Below are positions 12,907-23,754 of a stretch of DNA of 64,000 nucleotides, in pieces. The position numbers were made by a program, and so were the translations under genes. A model generated the notes under the pieces. The model had not been told where the DNA came from and searched no databases. It worked only from the letters and a program-made list of their open reading frames with translations. The stretch covers positions 51,255-115,254 of the forward strand of contig NCSJ02000127.1 of assembly GCA_002812745.2 (NCBI GenBank). Direction: 5' to 3'. The stretch's first letter is position 1. The number at the start of each line of letters is the position of its first letter. Origin of the DNA: Scytalidium lignicola (Eukaryota; Ascomycota; Leotiomycetes).

Positions 12907-13863
12907 GAGGATGTTGCTAAGTACAACAAGCTCAAGTCCCCATATCTAGCTCAATTCGAAGGGAAGTAGTCTCAAGGTAGATGTATATGTTTCGGGTTGA
13001 GAGCCAACTCGCAAAGTTAGATTCAGTTTGAGAGTTGCCAAGAGGGTATGTTGAGCTTCAGCCACAAATGTCGCATAACATCTGAGGTAGGGGTATGGAA
13101 ATCTTTTTTNGCAAAAGTTCAGCAGAGGCGTAGATATAATGTAGTATACGTTATTCCTTATATGAAATATTTTATAGCTTTTAATTATAGTTGCAAGGTT
13201 TTATCACTCATAATTATAAGTTGTGAAGCATTGTAACTATAAGCTGCAAGGCCCTGTAACTGTAGCCTATAAATTCCTGTAATTATAGGTCGTAATGCCA
13301 TTCATAAGGAATAATTAGTGTATACCGAATTAGTTATTCTCTGCCCTTGTTGAACTTGATTTTCTCTACCTTCATCACAAGGTGGTCCCCCCCTTTCTGA
13401 AGCTCAACGTACCCCCATTGAACTGTCACCCACCCACACTGCTGGCATGAAGAGCTCACTATTCATACGTATTAATGAAGAAAAGTTTACAATCCATAAA
13501 TAAGTAAATTCATGATTGTCTTGTTTACTCGGGAGCATAAGAACAGGATAAAGATGCAAAAAAACAGAAGACATACTAAGTTGTAGAGCAAAGAAGGTGT
13601 AGAGAAGGTGGCAAATCCCCCCATATCTATGGATTCTTTAAAACAGCTATTGTGACGACTACCAAAGTACTCAGAGTATGGAATTATTGAATATGAATGT
13701 GAAAAGAATCAGCACGCTAATTTAGTTAATCACTAAATATATTCAAATATTTGTTGTTTATGGTGAAATACCTGCTGTCAGGTGCTCAAGTAGTAACAAA
13801 GTCAGTCAGTCAGGCCAGGAATTTAGTTAGTTATAATATAAGCTACATCATAGTTACAAAACA
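12907..13863. other. Intergenic with a MITE-like repeat
   Basis: No gene seen. Contains the inverted-repeat element at 13144-13325 (separate entry) and AT-rich sequence up to the tRNA-like gene at 13864. A single N at about 13110 follows a T run. Confidence 0.55.
13144..13325. mobile_element. MITE-like element with internal short repeats
   Basis: About 182 bp bounded by imperfect terminal inverted repeats. The left end reads GTATACGTTATTCCTTATAT; the reverse complement of the right end starts GTATACACTAATTATTCCTT. They share GTATAC, TATTCCTTAT and a following GAA, with small gaps between. The interior is about five degenerate direct repeats of 23-29 bp around the core ATAAGYTGCAAGGC..TGTA. 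No coding capacity. Size, inverted ends and AT content fit a non-autonomous DNA transposon. No clear target duplication, though a TA next to the left end is suggestive. Confidence 0.5.
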
Positions 13864-13973
13864 CCCAGATTAGTGTAATGGTAACATTGTCATTGACACC
13901 AGTCACTGCCGGTAGGCAATTGTCTGAGCCCTTCGGGGGGCGGCAGCTCTAGGTTCGAATCCTAGGTCTGGGA
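13864..13973 (+). tRNA. tRNA-like Pol III gene, isotype unresolved
   Basis: The ends form a full seven-pair acceptor stem, CCCAGAT with GTCTGGG (last pair T-G), plus discriminator A. The A box TAGTGTAATGG and B box GGTTCGAATCC fit Pol III consensus, the T arm is CTAGG-TTCGAAT-CCTAG, and a run of T follows directly as terminator. At 110 nt it has about 38 nt more than a plain tRNA. The interior contains three potential hairpins (TGAC-ACCA-GTCA, GCC-GGTA-GGC, GCCC-TTCGGG-GGGC). I could not find one anticodon arm that satisfies all rules, so an intron, a long variable arm or a tRNA-derived noncoding RNA are all open. Confidence 0.65.
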
Positions 13974-14267
13974 TTTTTTTTNATATTTTAAATTCCGTAT
14001 TTCAATTTTTATTTCTTTACGAAGAACGGGGAAAGAAGGGGAAAAAGAAGTAGGGAAGGAGATAGGTTCCGGGAAATAGACAACAAGGTAGGTAACAGGT
14101 TCTGATTTCCGAGAACTTTGAACAGAAGGCAGCGTTGGATTTCTTCCTCGAGGTCAAAGAAGGTACTTGGTTTTGTATCATAAGATAGATGTTGGATATT
14201 CTGAAACCACCAAAAACTCTTAAGAACGAAGGAAAGGACAACAGTTAAACTTATCTAAATTTAAGGG
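13974..14267. other. Short spacer downstream of the tRNA-like gene
   Basis: Begins with the T-run Pol III terminator and an N at about 13982. The rest is the likely 3' untranslated region of the SRPBCC gene. Nothing else recognised. Confidence 0.5.
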
Positions 14268-14996
14268 TTACTCATGACCTTCCCCAGTAGAACCGCTATT
14301 CCTCTCTACAAACCCCTTCAAATCCTTTCCATAGTCCCCAAACCGTTCTACCAATGTTGTCCCAACAGCAAGCTTCACCGCAACACCCAACAGCCCACCA
14401 AAAGTCTCCCAGCACGTATACAGTGTTGCGACCTCCCCTTCTTTCTCGCCAGGTACCTCCTCAAAGTCCATAACCCGCTCGCTCCGCATCTGCCAATCAC
14501 TCCAACCACAAGCCACCCAAGCAATACGGAACCCCCTTCTCTCCCTATTTGAAGAAGCAGAAGCAAAAACAGTAGTAGAAGAATGCTCGGGACTAAACAA
14601 TTCCTCAGGAAGAGCAATCTCGTCACAGTCCTCCAACCTCCAAATTCCCGTAACACGAATTTCTTGCCGACGACTACCGCCCGAGTTCTTATCTCCAGAC
14701 ATGTAGACCAGGATATCACACTGCGACCCCGTTTCTAACCAACCAGGACGATCTCCTTTGCCTAATTCGGGTGTTTTATTGGATTGCTCTCCTCCATCTC
14801 CAGAAGAAGAGGCAATCTTCCCCTCGGGGCAGAAAGTGTTCCATTCAGGCCACGTGCTTACGTCGCGGACGGCATTGAGCAGCGCTTCAGGTGATGCGCT
14901 GGCGATGCAGCGCACTAGGACGGAGAATGTGCCTCCTGAGCCATGAGTTGGGACTGGAATTGGAGGGCTTAATGCTTTGGAAACGGATGTGGTCAT
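14268..14996 (-). CDS. SRPBCC (START/Bet v1-like) superfamily protein
   Basis: Single-exon 242-aa protein that looks like a small-ligand-binding or polyketide-cyclase-like SRPBCC fold. The early part has the typical pattern VRCIASASPEALLNAVRDV followed by STWPEWNTFCPEG, where the fold's first helix and the W-P-x-W motif lie. The middle has RVTGIWRLEDCDEIALPEEL and the end has a long helix near KDLKGFVERN. The ATG at 14996 is used; the frame is open further upstream but has no better ATG. No signal peptide or membrane segment. It is divergent to the MFS transporter (starts 828 bp apart) with a perfect palindrome in between. Ligand and role unknown. Confidence 0.75.
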   Translation of the reverse strand: MTTSVSKALSPPIPVPTHGSGGTFSVLVRCIASASPEALLNAVRDVSTWPEWNTFCPEGKIASSSGDGGEQSNKTPELGKGDRPGWLETGSQCDILVYMSGDKNSGGSRRQEIRVTGIWRLEDCDEIALPEELFSPEHSSTTVFASASSNRERRGFRIAWVACGWSDWQMRSERVMDFEEVPGEKEGEVATLYTCWETFGGLLGVAVKLAVGTTLVERFGDYGKDLKGFVERNSGSTGEGHE

Positions 14997-15058
14997 TCTG
15001 AGTTGATTTGAAGAGGTTGATATAAGCACTGTTTCACCGTTGATCTGGATTGATATAG

Positions 15059-15092
15059 GGTCACAATATTAGCGATCGCTAATATTGTGACC
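15059..15092. promoter_or_regulatory. Perfect 34-bp palindrome in a divergent promoter region
   Basis: Two exact 17-bp half-sites, GGTCACAATATTAGCGA and its reverse complement, meet at the centre CGATCG. Beyond the core the arms continue as TATAG/CTATA with one extra G on the left. It lies 63-96 bp upstream of the SRPBCC start codon and about 730 bp upstream of the MFS start. It could be the operator of a dimeric regulator, a cruciform-forming site or the remains of an inverted-repeat transposon; the sequence alone does not decide. Confidence 0.6.
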
Positions 15093-15824
15093 TATATATA
15101 ACACGTGAGCGTAGCTCATAACAGTAAATGTTTTTATACTAATTGTAAGAAGGAGATTATAAGATAAGGATGTATGTTTAAATATTTTAACATTTATCTC
15201 AAGTATCTGGTTAATAAAAGTCATGTGTGTTATGAGTTGGAGAGGGGTTCGTTGAAAGATGAAACTACTGTAAACATTGCCTCTACCAACTGACATGATT
15301 GGATCCAGCAAGGGCAGCACGGTTATTAGATTGAGCTGAAGCTCAACAAATATATTAAGACCTAGCTTTGGGGTTAAGATTAAATTAGATCTTTTGAGTA
15401 CAAGATTAATAGTATAGTAGTTCCTGTCTCCGCCAATCTGCTTCAAGTTAGATATACAATGGTTAGGCATATTTTGTGTTTAACAAAATTTAGTTAGAGT
15501 TAGCAATTCGTGAGTCTAAAAATGCTGGGGTATATCTACAGTATCTATAAGCTTTCCTAAAAATGACCTAATCCCAAATATCTAAAAGATCAATTTTAAG
15601 CATCAATTTCAATGTGTTGTTACATACTGGATGTGAGCAGTTGATTCGCCTATCGTCTCATCCCCCTTTTAGATCAATGTTGCGTTGGTTTTGTGCTACC
15701 TAGATAGATGCCTGTATAAAACTTCTGCGCTCTCTTGCCAACATTTCGTCTACTTTTTTTTTTTTNGCTGTCTTATTTTATCGAACCCCGCATCGTGTTT
15801 GTCTTCTTGTACTAATAATCAGTT
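15093..15824. other. Rest of the divergent intergenic region
   Basis: AT-rich spacer between the palindrome and the MFS start. A 133-codon minus-strand open frame (15069-15470) exists but has no recognisable domain; I treat it as chance or as a degraded repeat. A T run with a single N lies at about 15754-15766. Nothing else seen. Confidence 0.45.
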
Positions 15825-17628
15825 ATGGAGAATAACCCACATAATCCAAGGGAATCATCCCCTCTTTCAGCAGAACAACATGAAGTCTCACAACCCACTA
15901 AGCTAAGATTTCAAGCGAAGACGCCTCGAATGATCGTGCTTGTTTTGTCCGTTAATGTTTTCTTCCTGACGACTGCAGGTTCTCTATCAATGGTGCCAAT
16001 AACCAGAATACTTGAAGATATCATTTGCCGTCGTTATTATGATCTTCCTCATGAAATAGACGAGAAACTTTGCAAAATTGATGTAATTCAATCACAGCTT
16101 GCTTACATCAACGGCACTCTTTCTACTCTTGAAGCAGCAGTAGGTATATTATTTAACGAGGGAACTTTAGATGAATTAGAATAATAATATTTCTAGGGTT
16201 GTTCTTCGCTTTTCCTTATGGTATTCTTGCTGATAGGTATCCCCACGCTTTCCTTTACTTCATAAGCCTAACCATTGTCTACAAATTTCTTCCATTATTT
16301 TCCCTTTAACAATCTAAAACTTAATTTTGCAATTCAGCTATATAATTCACTAAAGTTCCGAGATCAAGGCACTAATTTGACGGATAGAATCGGCCGTAAA
16401 CCAATCTTTGTACTTGCAAGCTTAGGCTCAATATTAACTTTGACATGGGCGGTCATGGTTTTGCGCTTCTCGCAGACAATACCTGTTTATTTCATATTGG
16501 TTGCTCCAGTATTTAGGCTTATTGGAGGCGGCAACTCTGTGCTTATAGTTGTGATATATTCGATTGTCGCAGACGTTGAATCAGAAGCTAATAGGTATGT
16601 GTGCTTATATCTTGATTTTGAATTGGCGTTCACTAATTTTCTTTAGAGCCTCTTCTTTCTTCCTCGTAGCAATTGGAAGTCTTACGGGTGGACTTCTCGG
16701 GCCTGTTGTCTCCTCTAAGCTTATGGAAATTGGTTCACCATGGGGTCCAATTCTGCTGGTCTTTATAATCACTCTCCTGGCGACTAGCTTAATCATCTTT
16801 ATTCCTGAAACTCTTCAAATTGATGAGAACGGCAATTCTCATTTGCAAGACCAGACGATTCATTCCGTTATAAAGTTTTACGTTCAACAAACCTTTATAA
16901 AAGCGAAGGAATCTATTTCTATACTTAAATATTTCTCTTTGGTCATAATATTACTTACTTTTCTTATTCAGATGCCTATTGCTTTGGCAACCAGCCAATT
17001 TTTTATACAATATATCAGCAAACGATTTGACTGGCCGTTATCTAAAACTGGCTATCTTCTTGCTGTCCAAGCTGTTGTCAATATTTTCTTGATACTCGTT
17101 GTTCTTCCTGGACTCTCTAAATTACTGCTTTCCTCATTCTTTAATTTTACTGCATCTCGGAAAGGTCTCATATTAGCTCAATTCTCTGCTTTGTTTATCA
17201 TCGTTGGGTCTCTCCTTCTTGCTGGCTCTAATATCACGATCGTCGTCTTTGGCATTATTATTATCACTTTTGGAACTGGCTTAGCACCTTTATGCCGTTC
17301 TCTTATCACTAACTTTATCGATCCCCAGCACACTTCTAGGCTTTATACCTTAATTGGAATTGTCGAAGCCCTTGGCTCGTTATTTACAGGTCCAGTGCTT
17401 GCATGGTCTTTCTCTGCCGGAATGCGAGTAAGAGGCATGTGGTTAAGGCTACCTTATCTGTGGCTTGCCGTTACTTGCTTTCTGGCTACTATAGGGCTAT
17501 TCTTTATGAACTTACCAAAAGGATCAATTGAAACGCTAGAACAAGAAGGGGAATCAAGCCAAAAAAATTTCAAAACTATCAACTTCAGAAAAGTTAGATC
17601 ACGCGTTCAGCCTTGTTTGGAGCAGTGA
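15825..17628 (+). CDS. Major facilitator superfamily transporter
   Basis: Polytopic membrane protein, 515 aa after splicing. Exons 15825-16143, 16197-16236, 16388-16594 and 16647-17628; introns of 53, 151 and 52 bp all start GTAT and keep frame. The first membrane helix (VLVLSVNVFFLTTAGSLSMV) follows a hydrophilic head. A long extracellular-type loop leads to helix 2 and the MFS motif A, which forms only after splicing: GILADR joined to IGRKPIF. Later helices include FFLVAIGSLTGGLLGPVVSS and the strongly hydrophobic C-terminal half. It resembles fungal drug/metabolite efflux MFS proteins rather than sugar porters; the substrate is unknown. Divergent neighbour of the SRPBCC gene. Confidence 0.85.
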
Positions 17629-18566
17629 GCTAGCCGTAAATGATCATGATAACTTCAAATATTCAAAAAGCTCAGAATGTATTTGAAATATCAAAGAAAA
17701 AATTTTAACTATCTTTAATTAAAAGAATCTTATTAAAGTTGAAGCTGACATATCTGTATTTAGTTATGCGATAAAGTTAAATGGTAGCAACTAGGTATTT
17801 TCTACTTAAGAAGATTGTTATTACAGAGTTAATCTATAAGCTCTATAGTAAATATTTGTTCATAATAGTAGACGCATTCCAGAAGTGAAAAGTATATTTT
17901 ATTAAGGCCAAATACGAAATAAAAGTTTTCTTTTAAGGATTATAAGAACTCGGTTTATGATATAGGTATTATAGCGTTTTGCTATACAATTTGTTCTACT
18001 TTGGGATCAAGCATATTAACCAATATTGTGGTATGGAATTCCCGTTCACTACATACCTACTAGCGGAGAACCCGCAACCCCAGATTGCCCCACACTTAAC
18101 CACTTAGTATATATAGTAGTAGCTACCGTAGTTACCATAATCAAGCCTTCTTTTCTCTTATTTTTACTGCACCCTGCCATTTGATTGATTGGTTGTTGCT
18201 CAGCTACATTTTACGGCCATATAGAGCGCGTACCTACGAACCCCATATCACTACTGTACGTAACCAACCGTACACACCGACCGCACTCCGTCACAATATA
18301 TTCTTTCTGCATTCCCTCCAGGGTAGTGTCTGGTTTTGATCTTTCTTTGTGAATAGCAATGAAAAGTACTACACCAGGTGCAAGTTGATCTAACCTCAAC
18401 CTTGCGCTTTCCCCTAAGCCCTACATTATGCAGTTAAGTTATACAGTGTGATAAATCTCACCCTATTTTCAGCAAGCTCGGTTAAACTACGGACAACCCC
18501 ACACGCTCTAACAAGCTACGACACCCGTGGACACTTAAAACTTCTAAACTTCCAATTCCCCCATAG
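17629..18566. other. Intergenic, partly AT-rich possible retroelement remnant
   Basis: From about 17700 to 18000 the sequence is AT-rich and stop-laden. One plus frame reads YLFIIVDAFQK, a stop, then KVYFIKAKY, weakly like the start of a retroviral-type integrase core, so it may be a RIP-damaged fragment. From 18050 to 18566 it is ordinary and is probably the promoter of the next gene, with a TATATATAG stretch near 18110. Confidence 0.35.
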
Positions 18567-20086
18567 ATGGCTGCACAACAGCTAAAGGACCTTACTGTTC
18601 AGTCTCGTATTCATCACCAACGAGATCTCTTCATCGCGCAGATCTGCGAAGACGATGTCTGTCATCTCGCCTCATCACATCACAATGGCCAACCTCGCAC
18701 GTTCTTCAAGCCCCCTATACGCGGTAGCTATAACGTCTGCTGCTTTGTGCAGTTTTCTCCGGATCCGGCAACGGTAACTAGTGGTAGAGAGTGCTTGCGC
18801 GATGGTAGGGGAGACAGATGGGTGGTGCGTGTGCCTCTGGCGCCGTGCCTGGCGTGGGGAGGAAAGGACAAGCTTGAGAGTGAGATCGCGACTATGCAGT
18901 AGGGATATCTTTTACGCAGCTCTGAGCAGCGCTGAATCAATCTTTTCCTAACCGCAGGCTAATCGCCAACAATACTATCATCCCTCTACCAAAGATCCAT
19001 GCATATAGCCTCGACTCCAGTCCCGAACCGCTATCATCATATCTCATCTTGGAATACATCGACGGCGAAAGGCTTTCATATCAGCATTTAGGGAAACTCT
19101 CCAACGAGCAAAAAGACAACCTATACACGTCACTTGCCGACATCTATCTCCAGCTGCGCAGACTCGAGTTTCCTTCAATTGGTCGTTTGACAAGGCATCA
19201 AGACAAGTTCGAAGTTAGAAAGAGAATAACCACCATCGACATAAACGTGCAAGAGTTAGAAGGTCTGCAACCTTCACGAGTACAAGATTCCTTTTACGGG
19301 GAGAAGGGTGTTCTGAACTGCGCGGATGATTACATTGAGATGTTGCTACAGATCGCCGATAATGCATTTACGGAAGGACGAAGTACTGTGTGGGAGAAGA
19401 GTCAAGGAGAAGATGCTTTATATCATCATTACATTTTTCGTTCATATGCTCAGAACTGGGCGGATCGCGACCATGATCGAGGTCCATTTGTCTTGGTTCA
19501 CGGTGACTTGGAACCTTTCAACCTGATGGTGAACGAGGATATGACTATCATTTCGGTTCTGGATTGGGAGTGGAGTCGTGTGGTACCTCGTCAATTTTTC
19601 AAGCCTCCGTTATGGCTCAAGATCCCCGATACAACCAAGCTTGCGTGGGAGTTTGTCTATCAAGATTATCTAAAGGAGTTTGATCGATTTCAAAGCATTT
19701 TAAAACGGCGGGAACATGAGCGATATGGGAATGATCTGTTGTTCAACGAGTGGGAGTTAGGAAAGTTGAACAGCGGATTCCTTGTCGTAAATGCCTTGGA
19801 GAACTGGACGGACATGGACTGGTTTGCCAACAGGTATATCAATCGCAAATGTTACGGAGGAAGCACAGACCTAGACCAGCGCGTTCGTGCGTTTATGGAA
19901 GCTGATCCTGCTCGTCAAGCTCTTATTGAAAAGAAAGTGTTGCAAAGCATTGCCTACGATGCCGAGGTAGGTCAACTCAAAAACGACGGCTCACCGGTCG
20001 AGCACAAAATCTCCAATAATGTCGAAGTCACATTGGGCAGCAAAAATATTTCTACCCCAAGTATTGCTATATTGAGCCACACATAG
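18567..20086 (+). CDS. Aminoglycoside-phosphotransferase-like (APH/CHK fold) kinase
   Basis: Predicted small-molecule or protein kinase-like phosphotransferase, 486 aa. Two exons, 18567-18898 and 18958-20086, joined across a 59-bp intron (GTAGGG..GCAG) that rebuilds ATMQLIANNTIIPLPKI, the usual helix-to-strand region of fungal APH proteins. YLILEYIDGERL is the hinge. The catalytic Brenner motif is VHGDLEPFNLMV (H-x-D-x4-N, about residues 290-300) and the metal-binding segment is SVLDWEWSRVVP. The length is typical of fungal APH proteins, which form large expanded families; fungal members are not known to act on antibiotics. The C-terminal 20-30 residues are not conserved-looking. The substrate cannot be predicted. 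Confidence 0.85.
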
Positions 20087-20665
20087 CTTCGTCGACTATT
20101 GAGAGACACCACAGCATTATTTGACTCTTTCCGTCCCAAACTCGGCCTTGGTATAGCTATTATCACAGTAACATCACTAATCCTCCTCAGAAAGCAAATT
20201 TAAACCCTCCATCCTAAAAGAGCAATTCACCAGGGCTTCTTTAGGTGAAAATCTTATTATTGATATTAAGTTAAGTCAATTCTGAGACCTTACCATGGGA
20301 TATGAATGCTACTAAATCATAGATTTTGCTCATATTATAGCCAGGGAAACTTATGCACCACTGTACAAGTTCTGGTTTCCCAACAGACTCCACCCTATCT
20401 AATCCGACTTTACTCCTTTATTGTATGTAAGTTTCCCTGAAATCAAACTTCAAACGCTTCGTAAATTACATTCGCCGACAAATAAAATTCCCCACCTGCT
20501 ATCTATATAGCAGCCTCTGCGCCATTTCCAACCCCCCAAGATCATCATTCAATCATACATTTAGCTCTATATATATAATATATTCATTCTATACATCATT
20601 AGTGTCTTTTCGAAAAATTCATAAGCGTGATAAAATCCGAGAGAAGAGGCACGTTTCGTTCATCA
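20087..20665. other. Intergenic, convergent 3' ends
   Basis: Between the APH-type kinase (plus) and the NirA-like regulator (minus). AT-rich with no coding signal; near 20564-20585 there is a short (AT)n tract. Confidence 0.6.
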
Positions 20666-23600
20666 TCAATACCACTCCTCATCCGGGCGATGATTACGCT
20701 TCAGTGTACCACTCCCGTTCACAGGAGCGTTATTCCCTGGAGTAATATAATACCCCGGAGCTGCACCACCTATCCCAGAATACTCCTCATCGGCAATCCC
20801 AGTGCTCTCTGCACCGCCTCTTCCATCGCCCAGCCAATTCTCGAATCCAGCCGCCAGATTCGCCTGATCTCTGAGCCACCAGTCTTGGCTCTGGGCAAGA
20901 CCATCCTCGCCCACGACTCCTAGCATTTGGCTCGGGCTAATTTGTCTAGGTAGAGAGGCTGTGGAACCGACTTCAGAGACGGCGAAGTCCTGTGCAGGGC
21001 TCGAGTGATTGGTGGGAATTCCTGAGGCAGTGGTGTAGGTTTGGGATTGTTGAAGATCGGCGGCTGTGATGGGGTAAGAGACTGAGGAGAAGATGGAGGT
21101 TTCGGGAGGTAAGCTCATTGGGTTCAGGTTGGTCTGTGGTTGGAGTGGAGCATAGGAAGGGCTGACTGTCCGAGTGCGTTGATCTTGTAGTTGTTGTGTA
21201 ATGCGAGGACCAGCGACTGCATTTGAGCTGGGGACGTAACTGTATAAGCTCTGTTGCAACTCAGTCTGCGTGTGAGGTGGTTGCTCAGATGATGTGTGAA
21301 ATTTTTGATAAGTTCGTGCTGGAGAAGCGCCTGAACCAGACGCAGGCGAGGACACCAATTCCACCTTTGGCGAAGGGACATCAGCCGTGCTGAAGTATCC
21401 AAATCTTGCATCCGTGCGTGTTAGAACTTCTAGTGCTTCTTCAGGGAGCGTGACATTCCATTTTCGAGCCAAGACGCTGAGAATACTCAAAGTTCGGCGA
21501 GCGCAGAGCCAGTCTTCGGCGATTTCCTCAAGTTGCTTGACGCCATGGATTATATCCCGCTTGGAATTCTTCTCCGGGAGATTAAGGAGGTGGATTGTAC
21601 AAGCTGAATGGACAATATAGACCGCTATGTTACATATTTGTCGGAGACCGTAAGTGCGTTTGTAAAGGCGCATGAGCTTAGATATCGAGGCGGCATTCTG
21701 AGTGCTGAGTTTTCGAGGAGAGACGTGAGATGGGAGAGGAGAATTAGCTGGGTTGTACTTGAGGAAAGGACGGAACAGATGAATGTAAAGTAGGTGAAAA
21801 AACATGCTGTCAACAACTCAGTCAGCATTAAAATCAAAGGAAAGGGGTACAATGGGTCAAAGGAAGAGAACATTTGACATACTGCATCAATAAGACATTA
21901 GGTAACTGCCCCTCCTTCGGCTCAAGCTCCTTTGGCAACTCTTTCCTCCATGCCTCCAATCTCGTTTGCAATTCACCCAACTTCTTCAATTCCTGATTCT
22001 TCCCAGCAGATCGCTCCAGATGCTGGGGGTTGTAAAAGTAAATCAGTAAATCACTACTGATCTCGCAAAGTCGACTAATCTGCAATGCTACCGCCCTAGT
22101 CCTCGAAACCTGAGAATTCTGCTCCGAGATGCCACTGTCCGTATACGGTGACCAGATATCTGCATCTTCGGTCGGGAACACTTCATACCTAGGAACGGTT
22201 ATGTTGGCGGTGGGTAATTGCGGTAAGCGGCCGAGATAGTTAGACCAACATTTATCGAAAAGGAAGCAGCCCCAGAACGTGATCCTGCCCGCATCGAGCT
22301 CTTTCTCATCTATCGGCTCCTTACTATTTGCGCTATTCGTCATGCCGCTGGAGTCCAAATTAAGTCCCATATCTTGTGCCATACGGAAGCTCATGCCACT
22401 ATATACCCATCCCTTTGCTTCCCGACCACAACCTGCTTCTCGCACAGACATTAGGCACAGTGCCTGCACCGTTACTAACCGTGGTCTTTCATACTCATCA
22501 TTCTCAACGATTAATCTCTTTGCTTCGGCGAAGAAGTGGTCTCCTTTAGTGGTAGGATCATTTGGATCTGCACATGCTTGTGGCGAGTTAGTGAAGTGGC
22601 ATCCCAGCGCTAACATGGCGTTGACGAGTAATGAGGAGCAATACATGGCTCGTTTTGGTGGCTTATGTGGTTTTCCGAGGAGGAAATCTCGGTAGAATAG
22701 GCTCCGTGACAATGTTGTGAAGAAGGGATAGTGCCATGTGAAATACATGTTGATTAGATGGACTATGACTTCGGGATCCGAGGTTACGGTGGTCCAGCTC
22801 GTCAGAGGCTCCTCTTGTTGCTGTTCCAGTTCCAATGGGCCATTTCCAACACCATCTTCTTCTGCAGGATCCAAGTATATCAGGTTCGACGTGCCACCCA
22901 AGAACCTCACCGAACCATTCTCCAATCGTAGCTCTCCCATCTTTCCTGATAACTCGGTCTCGAATGTAGGCAGGCTAACACTGACTTCCGGTATATCTTC
23001 CTCGTAGAAATCCTCCTCGACTAGCTCTGCCCCTTTTTCATGTCGGCTTATACTCTCGGCCACCTCATCCAGGCTCTCACAGGTCCTAATCCTGTTGACT
23101 AAAGCCGGTACCTCGTCTTCCGTGGCATTTAAGATGGCTTGTATTAGAGTATGTAGCGTCGAATTTTTCATCTTTATATTATCGGCCTTCTCTTTATACA
23201 CGCCCTTTCGCCGATGGTCACTATTGGGATCATAAATACAGGCTATCAAGCACCACACACCATAAACATTAGCCCAATTTCTCATCCAGAATATTTAGCA
23301 ATCAACCCAACTGTATAGCCTTACGAGCGAAAGCAAAACAATACGAAATCCAGAAGACGAAAAAAAAAAACTCACCGGTGCCGTAAACCTGAGAACAAGC
23401 AGCGCAAGCCGGCATGTTACCATCGCACTTAGACTTCCTCCTCCTACAGGCAATGCAAGCCGTACTAACACATCTCCTCTTTATCGCAGCCGCATCGCGA
23501 CTATTCCTCGAACTCTTCTTCCTCTGTACCGGCGATGCCGGCACCGAACCACCTCCACCACTCGCTCCTCTTCCTCCAGCTAGAGAGTGCGACTGCGACT

Positions 23601-23754
23601 GCGCAACCCTTTTATAATCGCCGTCACCAGATGCCGCACCACTTACTTCTGCAGAAGCATTAGCATTACTCACAGCAGGTGGAGGAGCAACCCCTCCGTC
23701 CAACGCACGGTAACTGCCATCTGACGACGATGCATCGACATCAACACGATCCAT
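20666..23754 (-). CDS. NirA/NIT4-like Zn2Cys6 transcription factor
   Basis: Nuclear regulator, 959 aa, resembling the nitrate-assimilation activators NirA/NIT4. Exons 23376-23754, 21883-23242 and 20666-21806; introns of 133 bp (GTGAGT..GATAG) and 76 bp (GTATGT..GACAG). After a low-complexity Ser/Gly/Ala head the zinc cluster (about residues 100-128) reads CIACRRRKSKCDG..CAAC; splicing completes it as YGTACIYDPNSDHRRKGVY. Next come NATEDEVPALVNRIR, GKMGELRLENGSVRFLGGTS and the fungal-specific factor domain (HYPFFTTLSRSLFYRDFL, SGMSFRMAQDMGLNLDSS). The Gln/Ser/Pro-rich C-terminus ends in a conserved-looking acidic-aromatic tail with DEEWY. Start MDRVDV at 23754 is the first ATG in frame. Assignment to NirA proper rather than a related factor is uncertain; no nitrate genes are nearby. 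Confidence 0.8.

Noticed and set aside
15069..15470. 133-codon minus-strand ORF between the SRPBCC and MFS genes
   Set aside because: No domain, AT-rich, overlaps the palindrome and lies in an intergenic region; more likely chance or repeat remnant than a gene.
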